Part shown: piece by piece, positions 24,932 through 32,535 of the stretch | Numbering within the stretch: the first letter of the stretch is position 1 | How the letters are laid out: each line of letters opens with the position of its first letter | Source of the DNA: RPQJ01 sp963777725 | GTDB taxonomy: Bacteria; Pseudomonadota; Gammaproteobacteria; Steroidobacterales; Steroidobacteraceae | Length of the DNA: 64,000 nucleotides | Assembly: GCA_963777725.1 (NCBI GenBank) | Contig: CAVZRR010000015.1 | Location: 118,282-182,281 of the forward strand | Direction of reading: 5' to 3' | Made by a program: the position numbers and the translations under genes | The notes under the pieces: model-generated | What the model saw: only the letters and a program-made list of their open reading frames with translations | The model's database searches: none | What the model was told of the DNA's origin: nothing

Positions 24932-26542
24932 GTGGCAGATATCTTTCTCTCGTATGCTTCAGAGGACCGCGAGCGCATCGAACCGCTGGTGACAATCCTT
25001 GAGGCGCAGGGCTGGACGCTGTGGTGGGACCGGGATCTGATCGCGGGCCCCAGCTTCGCCGACAAGATCCAGGAGAATCTCGATCAGGCCCGCTGCGTCG
25101 TGGTGGCTTGGTCTCGCCACTCCATCAGCTCCAACTGGTGCCGGGATGAAGCCAGCGAGGGCATCGAGAGGAATTGTCTCGTGCCGGTCGTCATTGACGA
25201 TGTCCGACCACCCTTGGGATTCCGGTCTGCCCAGACGGTGTTTCTCCACGGATGGCCTCACGATCGAGATGGCCTCGATGCCTTGCTCGAAGGCATCAGT
25301 CGGTGCCTGTCAACCAGCGTCGGGGAGTCGATGGACGTGGCTCGCTCGTCCGGCAACGAGCGTTCCATAGCCGTGCTGCCTTTCGCCAACCTGAGCTCGG
25401 ACCCGGACCATGAGTACTTCTGCGACGGACTGGTGGAAGACATCACCAGCGACCTGGCGCATTTTCCGCAGCTCTTCGTCGTCTCGAGGAACGCTGCCTT
25501 CAGTTTCAAGGGCAGTGTCGGGAGCATCCGCCACATCGCCGGTCAGTTGGGCGTCAGCTTCGTGCTGCACGGCAGCGTGCGCAAGGCCGGCGATCGCATC
25601 AGGGTTATCGCGACGCTCGAGGAAGCCAGGACGTCCAGGACCGTGTGGTCCAACCGATACGATCGCCATGCTGCCGACGCGTTCGGCGTTCAGGACGAGC
25701 TGACACGGGAAATCGTCACTGCGCTCGACGTGGAGCTTCTGTCCGGCGCGCAGGGTCTCCACCGCAGGAGCAAGTTCCGAAGCGCGGAAGCCGGAACACT
25801 GCTCTATCGCGGCTTGTACGAGCATTACCGGTTCGACCGCGCCGCGGCGCTCACCGCTAGAAGGTACTTCGAGGAGTTCATCGACCTCGAGCCTGATTCC
25901 ATTCTGGGTTACGTCTGGCTCGTCGCGTCCTGGGCGTTCGCCATCGTTGTCGGATGGGAACGACCGAATGTCGCCCTGCCCATGCTCAAGAAATGGGTCG
26001 ACCGGAGCCTGGCGATCGATCCCGAAGATGCACACGCACTGACGGGTGACGCGCAGCTCAAGACGCTGTCCGGGGATCTGGACGGCGCAGTCGAATCTGC
26101 GGACAGGGCCGTGGCGCGCATGCCCAACTTCGATGAGGCCTGGTTTGTTCGCGGCTGGATACAGATGTTGCTCGGCGAATCTGATGAGGCGGTCAGGAGC
26201 CTGGAGCACGCCATGCGCCTCTGTCCCACTGTCAACGCAATAAAGCTGGGCGTGCTCGGTACTGCCCTTCGCAATGCCGGCCGGTATGAGGAGGCTGTGC
26301 AGACCTTCCGCCGGTGCCTGGAGCATCACCCGGAGTTTCACTTTGCCCACACCAGCATGGCCGTCGTGCATGGTATGCAGGGTGATCTGGAATCGGCGCG
26401 CCGCGAGGTGGCACGCACCCTGAAGTTGGACCCGACCTGCACGGTCAAGCGGTTCATCTCGCCGAATCTCTATCGCGACAAGACGGTCATGGATCGCTGC
26501 GCGGAGGTGCTCCGCAGCGCCGGCATGCCCGAGAGCGACTGA
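24932..26542 (+). CDS. TIR domain, TolB/FlgO-like domain and TPR fusion protein
   Basis: 536 residues, GTG start after AGGAGG and GAGGGG. The N-terminal TIR domain (about 1-115) has IFLSYASEDRERIEPLVTIL, the box GWTLWWDRDL and a NWCRDEASEG segment. The Glu in the W-C-x-x-E context corresponds to the catalytic Glu of NAD-cleaving TIR domains. A TolB/FlgO-like domain follows at about 150-270 (SIAVLPFANLSSDPDHEYF, LGVSFVLHGSVRKAGDRIRV, FGVQDELTREIVTALD), then TPR repeats to the end. It lacks the N-terminal membrane helices and the Cys tail of copies 2-4. The TIR may give NADase activity, but this is inferred from one residue and fold. Confidence 0.85.
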   Translation: MADIFLSYASEDRERIEPLVTILEAQGWTLWWDRDLIAGPSFADKIQENLDQARCVVVAWSRHSISSNWCRDEASEGIERNCLVPVVIDDVRPPLGFRSAQTVFLHGWPHDRDGLDALLEGISRCLSTSVGESMDVARSSGNERSIAVLPFANLSSDPDHEYFCDGLVEDITSDLAHFPQLFVVSRNAAFSFKGSVGSIRHIAGQLGVSFVLHGSVRKAGDRIRVIATLEEARTSRTVWSNRYDRHAADAFGVQDELTREIVTALDVELLSGAQGLHRRSKFRSAEAGTLLYRGLYEHYRFDRAAALTARRYFEEFIDLEPDSILGYVWLVASWAFAIVVGWERPNVALPMLKKWVDRSLAIDPEDAHALTGDAQLKTLSGDLDGAVESADRAVARMPNFDEAWFVRGWIQMLLGESDEAVRSLEHAMRLCPTVNAIKLGVLGTALRNAGRYEEAVQTFRRCLEHHPEFHFAHTSMAVVHGMQGDLESARREVARTLKLDPTCTVKRFISPNLYRDKTVMDRCAEVLRSAGMPESD

Positions 26543-26608
26543 CGTAGTGCCAGCCGACAGGGTAGGGAGCGCGCCTCGTGAAAGGCCGTCTTGTTTGGAG
26601 AACCCGCA

Positions 26609-26989
26609 GTGACGCACAAGATTGTAGGCACGCCGGTGGCGTTCATCTCCGTCTCCAACCGGGAGCGAGCGCTGACGTTCTATCGCGACGTGCTCGGCTT
26701 CGAGCTTCGCAGTTCAGACGGCTTCGGGGATTTCATCCAGTTGGAAGGCGCGCTCCTGCGAGTTACCGTGCTACCGGACTACCATGCGCATCCGCATCCG
26801 GTGCTGGGCTGGAACGTGCGCGACATTGTTGCGACGGTCCAGTCTATGCGGGCTCAAGGCGTCGTGTTCACGGTGTACGAGGGGCTGGGTCAGGACGAGC
26901 TCGGTATCTGGACCGCACCCGACGGGCAGGCGAAGGTCGCATGGTTCGCCGACCCGGACGGCAACGTGCTGTCAGTGTCGCAGGCCTGA
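26609..26989 (+). CDS. VOC (glyoxalase/bleomycin-resistance) family protein
   Basis: 126 residues from the GTG at 26609, which has a TGGAG site at suitable distance; a TTG at 26591 would add 6 residues. One VOC unit: IVGTPVAFISVSNRERALTF, then YRDVLGFELRSS, and the metal-ligand-containing C-terminal strand KVAWFADPDGNVLSV. Typical ligands are the Glu and His in such strands; the first His is not obvious, so metal use is uncertain. Substrate unknown. It lies downstream of the TIR gene by 66 bases on the same strand. Confidence 0.8.
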   Translation: MTHKIVGTPVAFISVSNRERALTFYRDVLGFELRSSDGFGDFIQLEGALLRVTVLPDYHAHPHPVLGWNVRDIVATVQSMRAQGVVFTVYEGLGQDELGIWTAPDGQAKVAWFADPDGNVLSVSQA

Positions 26990-27154
26990 CTGGCGGCGGC
27001 TCAATAGCGGACCTTGAAGAATCGCCGGGTTCGGCCAGGACCGGACGTTTCTGAATTGGGCTATAGTCGCGGGCCGCCTTTCAAGCGGCATGGTGGCGCA
27101 AGGCCAGCAAAAACAAATCTTGAATGGGCTCGACAATACAAAAGGGAGATACCA

Positions 27155-27628
27155 ATGAAGGCAGTACTACTAGTCCTGACGAGCATATTGCTGTTCGCAG
27201 GTGCGTTTGCTCACGCTGATGAGGCAACTGAGCAAGAAGTGATCAAGACGATCATGGACGGCAACGCTTATGCGAAGAAGAATCTCAAAGACCAGGCCGA
27301 CACTGTGTCCAAGGATGGGTCGTTGGAATTCTGGTCAAGTGGCGGATTCCTGCAGGAAGTTAAGGCCGGAAGCGAGCCCGACGAATATGTATCGGTCAAT
27401 ATTGACGCGAAACATATTCAGGTGATCACTCTGGTACCGGGCAAAGTGGCGGTTGCGCAATTCTACTCGGAGGGTTCAATGGCCCCGAAAAGTAGTGCCG
27501 CCGTGAGCAATTACAGGACGCGAGCAACGCAGGTGTATGTCAAGGAAGATGGCAAGTGGAAAGTCCGAGCCGCGCATTGGTCGCCGATCGCCAGCGGCTC
27601 GGGAACAAGTCAGACCGCGGTCAATTAG
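27155..27628 (+). CDS. Exported SnoaL/DUF4440-like protein
   Basis: 157 residues, ATG 27155 with AAAGGGAG upstream. The signal peptide is MKAVLLVLTSILLFAGAFAH, with a likely cleavage at AHA-DE. The rest has the pattern of nuclear-transport-factor-2-like proteins: EATEQEVIKTIMDGNAYAKK, an IQVITLVPGKVAVAQF strand and a final TQVYVKEDGKWKVRAAHWSP. This ending is characteristic of the DUF4440/SnoaL-like fold. Ligand unknown. A terminator follows. Confidence 0.75.
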   Translation: MKAVLLVLTSILLFAGAFAHADEATEQEVIKTIMDGNAYAKKNLKDQADTVSKDGSLEFWSSGGFLQEVKAGSEPDEYVSVNIDAKHIQVITLVPGKVAVAQFYSEGSMAPKSSAAVSNYRTRATQVYVKEDGKWKVRAAHWSPIASGSGTSQTAVN

Positions 27629-27699
27629 CGGTCTGAATTTCTGTTTGCCGGTGTCTGGTGTTGAAATGACCGGGCCTCTCGGCGGCAGTTCTGAAGATG

Positions 27700-27730
27700 A
27701 AAAGCCCCGGCTGTTCCGGGGCTTTTCTTG
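27700..27730 (+). terminator. Rho-independent terminator
   Basis: Stem AAAAGCCCCGG / CCGGGGCTTTT (27700-27710, 27716-27726) with loop CTGTT and TTTTC at the end. A-tract and T-tract on the two sides make it bidirectional. Confidence 0.85.
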
Positions 27731-28009
27731 ATTTTGCTGAGAGTACGCCGATTGAGATCGTGTACGGGGTGGGCGTGAAACGTCCACTATGGGTTGGTCC
27801 TTGCCGTACGACGTCCCCTTCGAGCGGGCTGCATGCGTGGGAATCTGGAATCCTGCCGGCCTGCGCGTCCCCGGGCGGCGCCGGGTGGCGGTGGAAACCG
27901 CGCGCCATCACTAAATGAGCAGTTCATCGATCTTTAAATGCTGACCAAGCTCTACAGCGAGTCGAAACGAAGCATCTACCCACTGGTCGACTGGGTCACT
28001 GGGTCGAGG

Positions 28010-28058
28010 TGCATTCCGGTCACATGGTTTACACGTCATTCCGGACGCACGGATTACA
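28010..28058. repeat. Solo IS-end-like sequence, second copy
   Basis: TGCATTCCGGTCACATGGTT, TACACGTCATTCCGGACGCA and CGGATTACA. It matches 12941-12989 at most positions, again with no transposase nearby. Confidence 0.5.
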
Positions 28059-28103
28059 GATCCGTCCGGAGACATCGGTAGCGCTTCTGTGTCTCAAGGG
28101 CGT

Positions 28104-28132
28104 TTGACGTCCGGCTTATTTGTAGCTACATT
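28104..28132 (+). promoter_or_regulatory. Predicted brnTA promoter with internal palindrome
   Basis: TTGACG (28104-28109), 17-base spacer, TACATT (28127-28132). The palindrome TGTAGCTACA (28121-28130) overlaps the -10 box and could be the BrnA/BrnTA operator. The expected start site is at or next to the brnT ATG (28139), so the message may be leaderless. Confidence 0.55.
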
Positions 28133-28138
28133 TAATCC

Positions 28139-28420
28139 ATGCGCATCACGTGTGACCCGTTGAAGCGGCAGCGCACGCTGGCAGAGCGGGGTCTCGACAT
28201 GCGCAGGGCGAAGGAGGTCTTCGCGGGCGTTCATTTCACCCGCGCCGATGACCGCTTCGACTACGGTGAGCCTCGATTTGTGACGGTCGGGATGCTCGAT
28301 TCACGATTGGTTGTGTTCGCCTGGACACCGCGCGGTTCGGCCAGGCGCATCATCAGCATGAGGCATTGTCATGAGCGCGAAGCGAAAAGGCTCCGTCCGT
28401 ACTTCAGTCGTGACGAGTGA
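28139..28420 (+). CDS. brnT: BrnT family toxin
   Basis: 93 residues. BrnT is a RelE-fold ribonuclease toxin that blocks translation and is neutralised by BrnA. Typical features are visible: CDPLKRQRTLAERGLDMRRA (start of the fold), VHFTRADDRFDYGEPRFVTV, VVFAWTPRGSARRIISMR and the basic C-terminal helix HEREAKRLRPYFSRDE. No Shine-Dalgarno sequence is present before the ATG. It overlaps brnA by 50 bases in a different frame. Confidence 0.9.
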   Translation: MRITCDPLKRQRTLAERGLDMRRAKEVFAGVHFTRADDRFDYGEPRFVTVGMLDSRLVVFAWTPRGSARRIISMRHCHEREAKRLRPYFSRDE

Positions 28421-28646
28421 GCCGCCGGAAATTACCGACGAGTGGATCGCGGGTGCCGACTTGTACCGGGGCGAAAAGTTGGTTCGTCGAGGACGCCCGA
28501 AGTTGCAGCATCCACGCAGACTGCTGTCGCTGCGATTGCCGCCGGAAGTGATCGCCAACTGGAAGGCGACGGGTCCTGGCTGGCAGACCCGAATGGCCGA
28601 GGTACTGGAGAAGTCGACTCCCAAGTCACGTCGGTCCTCTGGCTGA
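28371..28646 (+). CDS. brnA: BrnA family antitoxin
   Basis: 91 residues. The N-terminal part contains EITDEWIAGADLYRGEKLVR and the C-terminal ribbon-helix-helix-like segment has RRLLSLRLPPEVIANWKATG followed by PGWQTRMAEVL, both usual for BrnA. BrnA binds BrnT and the operon DNA. It starts inside brnT (50-base overlap), so translation is coupled. Followed 86 bases later by a convergent gene. Confidence 0.9.
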   Translation: MSAKRKGSVRTSVVTSEPPEITDEWIAGADLYRGEKLVRRGRPKLQHPRRLLSLRLPPEVIANWKATGPGWQTRMAEVLEKSTPKSRRSSG

Positions 28647-28732
28647 CAGCATGCTGCGGTGTTGGGGAGTCGCGCCGACGAAAAAGTGTCGGCGAACCGC
28701 TCGGAAACAGTTCGGTCGGCCACACGTACTGG

Positions 28733-30355
28733 TCAGTCCTGTGTGGCGCGGCAACCAAAGCGCAGCGGTACCGCGCCCACCTGCAGTGTGTCGCCATCCT
28801 TGAGCAACTGACGCGTGACACGCCGGCCATTGACGTAACAGCCATTGGTGCTGTCCATGTCCTCGAGGATGACGGCGTCGTGGCTGATCCTGAGAACTGC
28901 GTGATACCGGCTGACCGAACTGGACCGAAGCTGGATGTCGCATTCAGGGCCACGGCCAATCGAAATGGAACTCTTGTTGAGCAGATGCACGACGCCCTCG
29001 GCATCATCCCGCGTCAGGGTCCTGAGCAGCGTCCCGCCCTCGGTCCTGCGTGTCTGCAACGCCACCTGCTGGATGTCGCGACGAATGGCGTGCATCGCCT
29101 CGACATGCTGGTGCAGCTCGGCCTGCAGGGCCTCGATCTGCCGGGCGCTGGCGCCCTGTTCAAGCTGCTTGGCTGCCAGCTCATCCTGCAGGCGTTGCAC
29201 GGACGCTGACAAATTGGCAATGCGCTCAGCTTGCACCGCCACGGTCTGGTCGCGGTGCCTGACCTGTTCGGTTAACTGTTGATTCGTGCCGTGGATCCCG
29301 TCGAGCTCGCGTGCCTGCTCCAACGCCAGCTTGTCACGCTCCTGTAGCTGCAACTGCACCTGGCCCAGCTCCTCACGCAACTGCATCACGCTGTCCTGCA
29401 GCGTTGCTTCACGTTGCAGCAGGGCGGCCTGCGCCTCCTGCAGCACCAGCAACTCCCGCGCCTGGCTGGCCATCTCCTCCTGACGCGCATTCAACGAGGC
29501 GTCGCGCTCGGCGAGCTGTTGACCCAACTGGTCATTCTCGATCACGGCGTGGTTCAGTGCGTCCTGCAAGGCGCTGATTTCCGCCTGGCGTTCCGTCAGC
29601 TCACGCAGCAGCGACTCTCCATTGGCGATCGCACTGGCCAGCTGCGCGGAAGTATCGTTGAAGCGGCTTTCCAGGTCGGCAATGCGCTGCTCATGAGCCA
29701 CCAGGGCGCGCTGCAAATCGTCCTTTTCGAGCAGGGCCTGCGCCATGCTGCGCGCCAGTGCAGCAGCCGAGGTATGCTGCTCTGCGAATTGCTGCTGCGC
29801 AGTCAGCAACTCCGTTTGCAGCGCTTCGCCATGCTGCCGGTGCTCCACCAGCTGCCGATGCAGTTCACCACTGGTACGTTGTTCCTGTTCAAGAGACTGC
29901 TGCAGATCCAGCAGCGCGGTGCTCGTCTCGAGGTGTTGCTGCTCCAGCTGATCCTGCAACTGTTGTCGCTCTGCAAGCCACAGCAGGCGTTCCTCAGCGA
30001 GGCGGTCGCGATCCCGCGACACGGCCTGGCTGTGGATCAGCAAGTCGGCATGGTGGGTCTGCAGGGAATCATGGCGTGCCTGCAGCTGGGTCAGTCTGAT
30101 TTCGGTATCCGCCAGCGTGGCTTCCAGGGTGGCGATCCGGTCCCGCACTGCGACGAGTTCATCCGACAGATCCCAGTGCCCGTCCGGCTCGGCACGCAGC
30201 GCGGCGGTTGCACGCGGTTGGGTCCGGTATTCTCCCGTGGCGTCGTCCACACCGGACGGCGCGTCAACGATGTCCGCAAGACTCAGAATCGGTAGTTTGG
30301 CCGTGATGTCCAGATCGTCATCCGCCAAATTTTCATCAGCCGGAGTGCTCATCAT
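28733..30355 (-). CDS. Coiled-coil protein with C-terminal FHA domain
   Basis: 540 residues from the ATG at 30355, preceded by GGAGGT. Residues about 1-60 are acidic and proline-rich; about 65-430 form a very long coiled coil rich in Gln, Glu and Leu; about 440-535 form a forkhead-associated domain with the phosphothreonine-binding signature SISIGRGPECDIQLRS, SVSRYHAVLR and DMDSTNGCYVNG. FHA domains bind phosphothreonine peptides and mark Ser/Thr-kinase signalling. No kinase gene is seen in the window. The long rod could act as a spacer in a cell-pole or envelope scaffold. Convergent with brnTA. Confidence 0.85.
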   Translation of the reverse strand: MMSTPADENLADDDLDITAKLPILSLADIVDAPSGVDDATGEYRTQPRATAALRAEPDGHWDLSDELVAVRDRIATLEATLADTEIRLTQLQARHDSLQTHHADLLIHSQAVSRDRDRLAEERLLWLAERQQLQDQLEQQHLETSTALLDLQQSLEQEQRTSGELHRQLVEHRQHGEALQTELLTAQQQFAEQHTSAAALARSMAQALLEKDDLQRALVAHEQRIADLESRFNDTSAQLASAIANGESLLRELTERQAEISALQDALNHAVIENDQLGQQLAERDASLNARQEEMASQARELLVLQEAQAALLQREATLQDSVMQLREELGQVQLQLQERDKLALEQARELDGIHGTNQQLTEQVRHRDQTVAVQAERIANLSASVQRLQDELAAKQLEQGASARQIEALQAELHQHVEAMHAIRRDIQQVALQTRRTEGGTLLRTLTRDDAEGVVHLLNKSSISIGRGPECDIQLRSSSVSRYHAVLRISHDAVILEDMDSTNGCYVNGRRVTRQLLKDGDTLQVGAVPLRFGCRATQD

Positions 30356-30551
30356 TCGGACCTCCAAGCATGATCGCAGGCGTCACTGACACCCGCGCAC
30401 CGGGTGCGGACGCATGAGTGGCATTATCCGTGCCAGGGCTCGCAGCGCAATACGACAACCGGACGCCGGAAAGACACCGCGCACGATCGGCGCCGGGACT
30501 CACAAATGACTTCCCGGGCTCAACCTGCATCCGCGCGAAGTTGCAGGGGGG

Positions 30552-30953
30552 TCAGGCGGCAGCACGGATTCGCCCGCTCTTGAGCAACCAGGCCAGGTAC
30601 GCAGCGGCCGTCACATCGTACGCGAGGCAGAACTCCGGCCACCAGGTCGGCACGCCGGGATTGGAAATGACCGAGCCGTGAACGAGATCAAAGATCCCAT
30701 GCGCTGCCAGCGCAGCCGCCACAACCCAGAGGGATGTTCTGAAACCATACACGGCGGCCAGCAGGAATACTGCGCCAGCCAGCAACTCGAGTACGAGGGT
30801 GTGTGTAGACGCTCCCATTACCGCGAATAGCGCATAGTAGGACGCGATTACGATCATCACGGTTGGATAGAATGCCCGGTCACGATCAAGGCGAAAGACC
30901 GTGTACAGCGCACCCACGGCCAACGCCAGGGATACTCCGACGATCAGTGGCAC
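30552..30953 (-). CDS. Small membrane protein, four predicted helices
   Basis: 133 residues with four hydrophobic segments at about residues 2-19, 29-49, 54-72 and 76-92 and a fifth weaker one at about 105-122. A His in AAHGIFDLVHG and a Trp pair (TWWPEF) are conserved-looking positions similar to DUF6010-like proteins. Function unknown. It lies 31 bases after the DUF3703-like gene on the same strand and may share its message. Confidence 0.6.
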   Translation of the reverse strand: MPLIVGVSLALAVGALYTVFRLDRDRAFYPTVMIVIASYYALFAVMGASTHTLVLELLAGAVFLLAAVYGFRTSLWVVAAALAAHGIFDLVHGSVISNPGVPTWWPEFCLAYDVTAAAYLAWLLKSGRIRAAA

Positions 30954-30983
30954 GACTCGCCGCCCGGGTTGCGCTGCGTATTG

Positions 30984-31331
30984 CTAGGCATCACGATTTT
31001 CCAGCAGGGAACGTAGATCGTCGGGAACCTCCATGGGCTCAATGGCGCTGACATTGGCGCGGCCAGTGTTGCCAATGGGCACCCAGATACGAGAGAACAT
31101 CGCTGCCGCGACGATGCGGGTCGATTGGCCAATCACCTCGCGCCAGGCACCCATCGAAGCCCCGAGGCGCAGCATGAGCCAATGCACGTGAACATGTGCC
31201 GACGTGTAACGCTGACTGAGGATGTGAGCGCGCTCGAGATGATGAAACGCAATTTCGAATTCTCCTCCGATCGTCGCGATACTGGCGGCGCGCAGCTCAG
31301 TCTCGTACGCATTGCGGATCGCGAGGTTCAT
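30984..31331 (-). CDS. DUF3703 domain protein
   Basis: 115 residues. The pattern AYETELRAASIATIGGEFEI, HHLERAHILSQRYTSAHVHV, HWLMLRLGASMGAWREVIGQ and WVPIGNTGRANVSAIEPM, PDDLRSLL is the full DUF3703 signature, with several conserved His residues. Members are often near metal or redox genes, but the function is unknown. Start ATG 31331; no clear ribosome binding site. Same direction as the downstream membrane gene. Confidence 0.85.
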   Translation of the reverse strand: MNLAIRNAYETELRAASIATIGGEFEIAFHHLERAHILSQRYTSAHVHVHWLMLRLGASMGAWREVIGQSTRIVAAAMFSRIWVPIGNTGRANVSAIEPMEVPDDLRSLLENRDA

Positions 31332-31349
31332 GTGGCTGCGTAGCGTGCT

Positions 31350-31619
31350 TTATCGAGGTGCTTGGAGCCGCTCAATCGAATCCGTGACATCAGAGATACG
31401 GCTCTCCGCAGACTGGAGAGCTCGTTCCATGCTGCCCAGCAAGTCGGCAATGTCTGCAGGCAGGGACCGTGGGAATACGTCATCCGCGGCGAAGTCCTTC
31501 CTGGAACATTCAGCCACGCGGCGAATGAGATCGCGGGCGGCCTTGATTTCATCTTCAGCGCGCTTGAGCTGATCTTGCCAAGGTCCACTAAGGTCTTTGT
31601 TCACGGTATCCACCACCAT
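31350..31619 (-). CDS. Small hypothetical helical protein
   Basis: 89 residues if it starts at the ATG at 31619 (MVVDTVNKDLSG). Mostly helical with heptad-like hydrophobic positions (LKRAEDEIKAARDLIRRVAE, LLGSMERALQSAESRISDV). No family recognised. It lies 18 bases before the DUF3703 gene in the same direction, so it is likely part of a three-gene operon (31619 to 30552). Confidence 0.45.
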   Translation of the reverse strand: MVVDTVNKDLSGPWQDQLKRAEDEIKAARDLIRRVAECSRKDFAADDVFPRSLPADIADLLGSMERALQSAESRISDVTDSIERLQAPR

Positions 31620-31779
31620 CGCAGTCGTTCTGCACTGTGAGCCACGCTGGTCCCGACGTCCACCCACCTTTGAGCAGCGGGACGGTTTAGAGTCAAACGT
31701 CCTGGACTTTCCGACTGATGCTCATAGACTTCGAACCGCCACGACGACTGGGGGTCCACAACTCGCGGGAGGGCGGTCG

Positions 31780-32436
31780 ATGCGCGCAAGGTGTCTGGCG
31801 TCCGTGCTGGGGATTTGTCTGGCGGCTGGGCAACCGCGCATCGCGATGTCCGCGGTGCTGGAGCAGGACGGGTTGACGCTGAGGATTCCTGCAAGTCCGG
31901 CCCTCGTCCTGCAGATCGATGCCGCGTTCAAGCCCTTGTTGCCGTTGCGGATCGCGATCGCTGGAAAGACCACGGCCGACCGGCGAATCTTCGTCGATGC
32001 CGACGCCGAGTCGAGCATTCGTCGACTCGTCATCGTCCAGTACGAGACGGTCAATCCTGGCGTGAAATTCTCGTTTGTCTATCCGGCCAGGCCGCCCGCC
32101 GAGTTTGGTGCCCAGACATTCCAGTTCTACGCTTACGTGCACGACGACGAGCGGGCGGCGGCGAGATCTCCCGACGCCGAGGCCGGACTCACGCGTGCGT
32201 TCCTGGTCGAGCAGGGATTCCGGGTTCCGCGGCTCTTTCGACTGGCGCGCCTGGCGCGTGTCGCGGACGGAGATGGGCAGAGTGAAGTGATCTTCTTCTA
32301 CATTGAAAATGCCGATGCGGATTTTGCACCCGGGCCGCTGCCGGGCGCCGACGAAGATGGCGATCTCGCGTTGGATGCAGCGTCGAAGCAAGCGATTCTC
32401 GAGCGGTTGAAGTCTGCGGTGCATCCGGTCCCGTGA
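31780..32436 (+). CDS. Exported hypothetical protein, 3' end replaced by an IS end
   Basis: 218 residues from ATG 31780 (GGAGGG upstream). N-terminal signal sequence RARCLASVLGICLAAG; then beta-rich sequence (LTLRIPASPALVLQID, KTTADRRIFVDADAESS, KFSFVYPARPPAEFGAQTF). No family recognised. The stop codon (32434-32436) lies inside a 31-base stretch identical, apart from single bases, to the right end of the IS at 4855-4886. The true C-terminus may therefore have been removed and the stop supplied by the IS end. Confidence 0.6.
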   Translation: MRARCLASVLGICLAAGQPRIAMSAVLEQDGLTLRIPASPALVLQIDAAFKPLLPLRIAIAGKTTADRRIFVDADAESSIRRLVIVQYETVNPGVKFSFVYPARPPAEFGAQTFQFYAYVHDDERAAARSPDAEAGLTRAFLVEQGFRVPRLFRLARLARVADGDGQSEVIFFYIENADADFAPGPLPGADEDGDLALDAASKQAILERLKSAVHPVP

Positions 32437-32444
32437 TCGGGTAA

Positions 32445-32459
32445 TTGCGGAGCACAAGC
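32445..32459. repeat. Solo right end of the outer IS type
   Basis: TTGCGGAGCACAAGC, matching 4869-4883 with one change. The match extends leftward to CGTGATCGGG (32432-32441) and rightward through GCCGG. No transposase remains next to it. Confidence 0.65.
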
Positions 32460-32535
32460 CGGTTCGGCTGCCCTCGGCATGACGGGTGTGCAGCAGCTGC
32501 GGGAGCTTTGCATGAATTGAAACGGGTTCCGGGCA

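Larger units (their letters stand above)
27629..28138. other. Intergenic region between the DUF4440-like gene and brnT
   Basis: Holds the terminator at 27700-27730 and the IS-end-like sequence at 28010-28058, then the brnT promoter. Otherwise nothing is recognised. Confidence 0.6.

Noticed and set aside
29414..30295. Plus-strand frame of 293 codons opposite the FHA gene
   Set aside because: It is the reverse of a Gln/Leu coiled coil and has no independent support.
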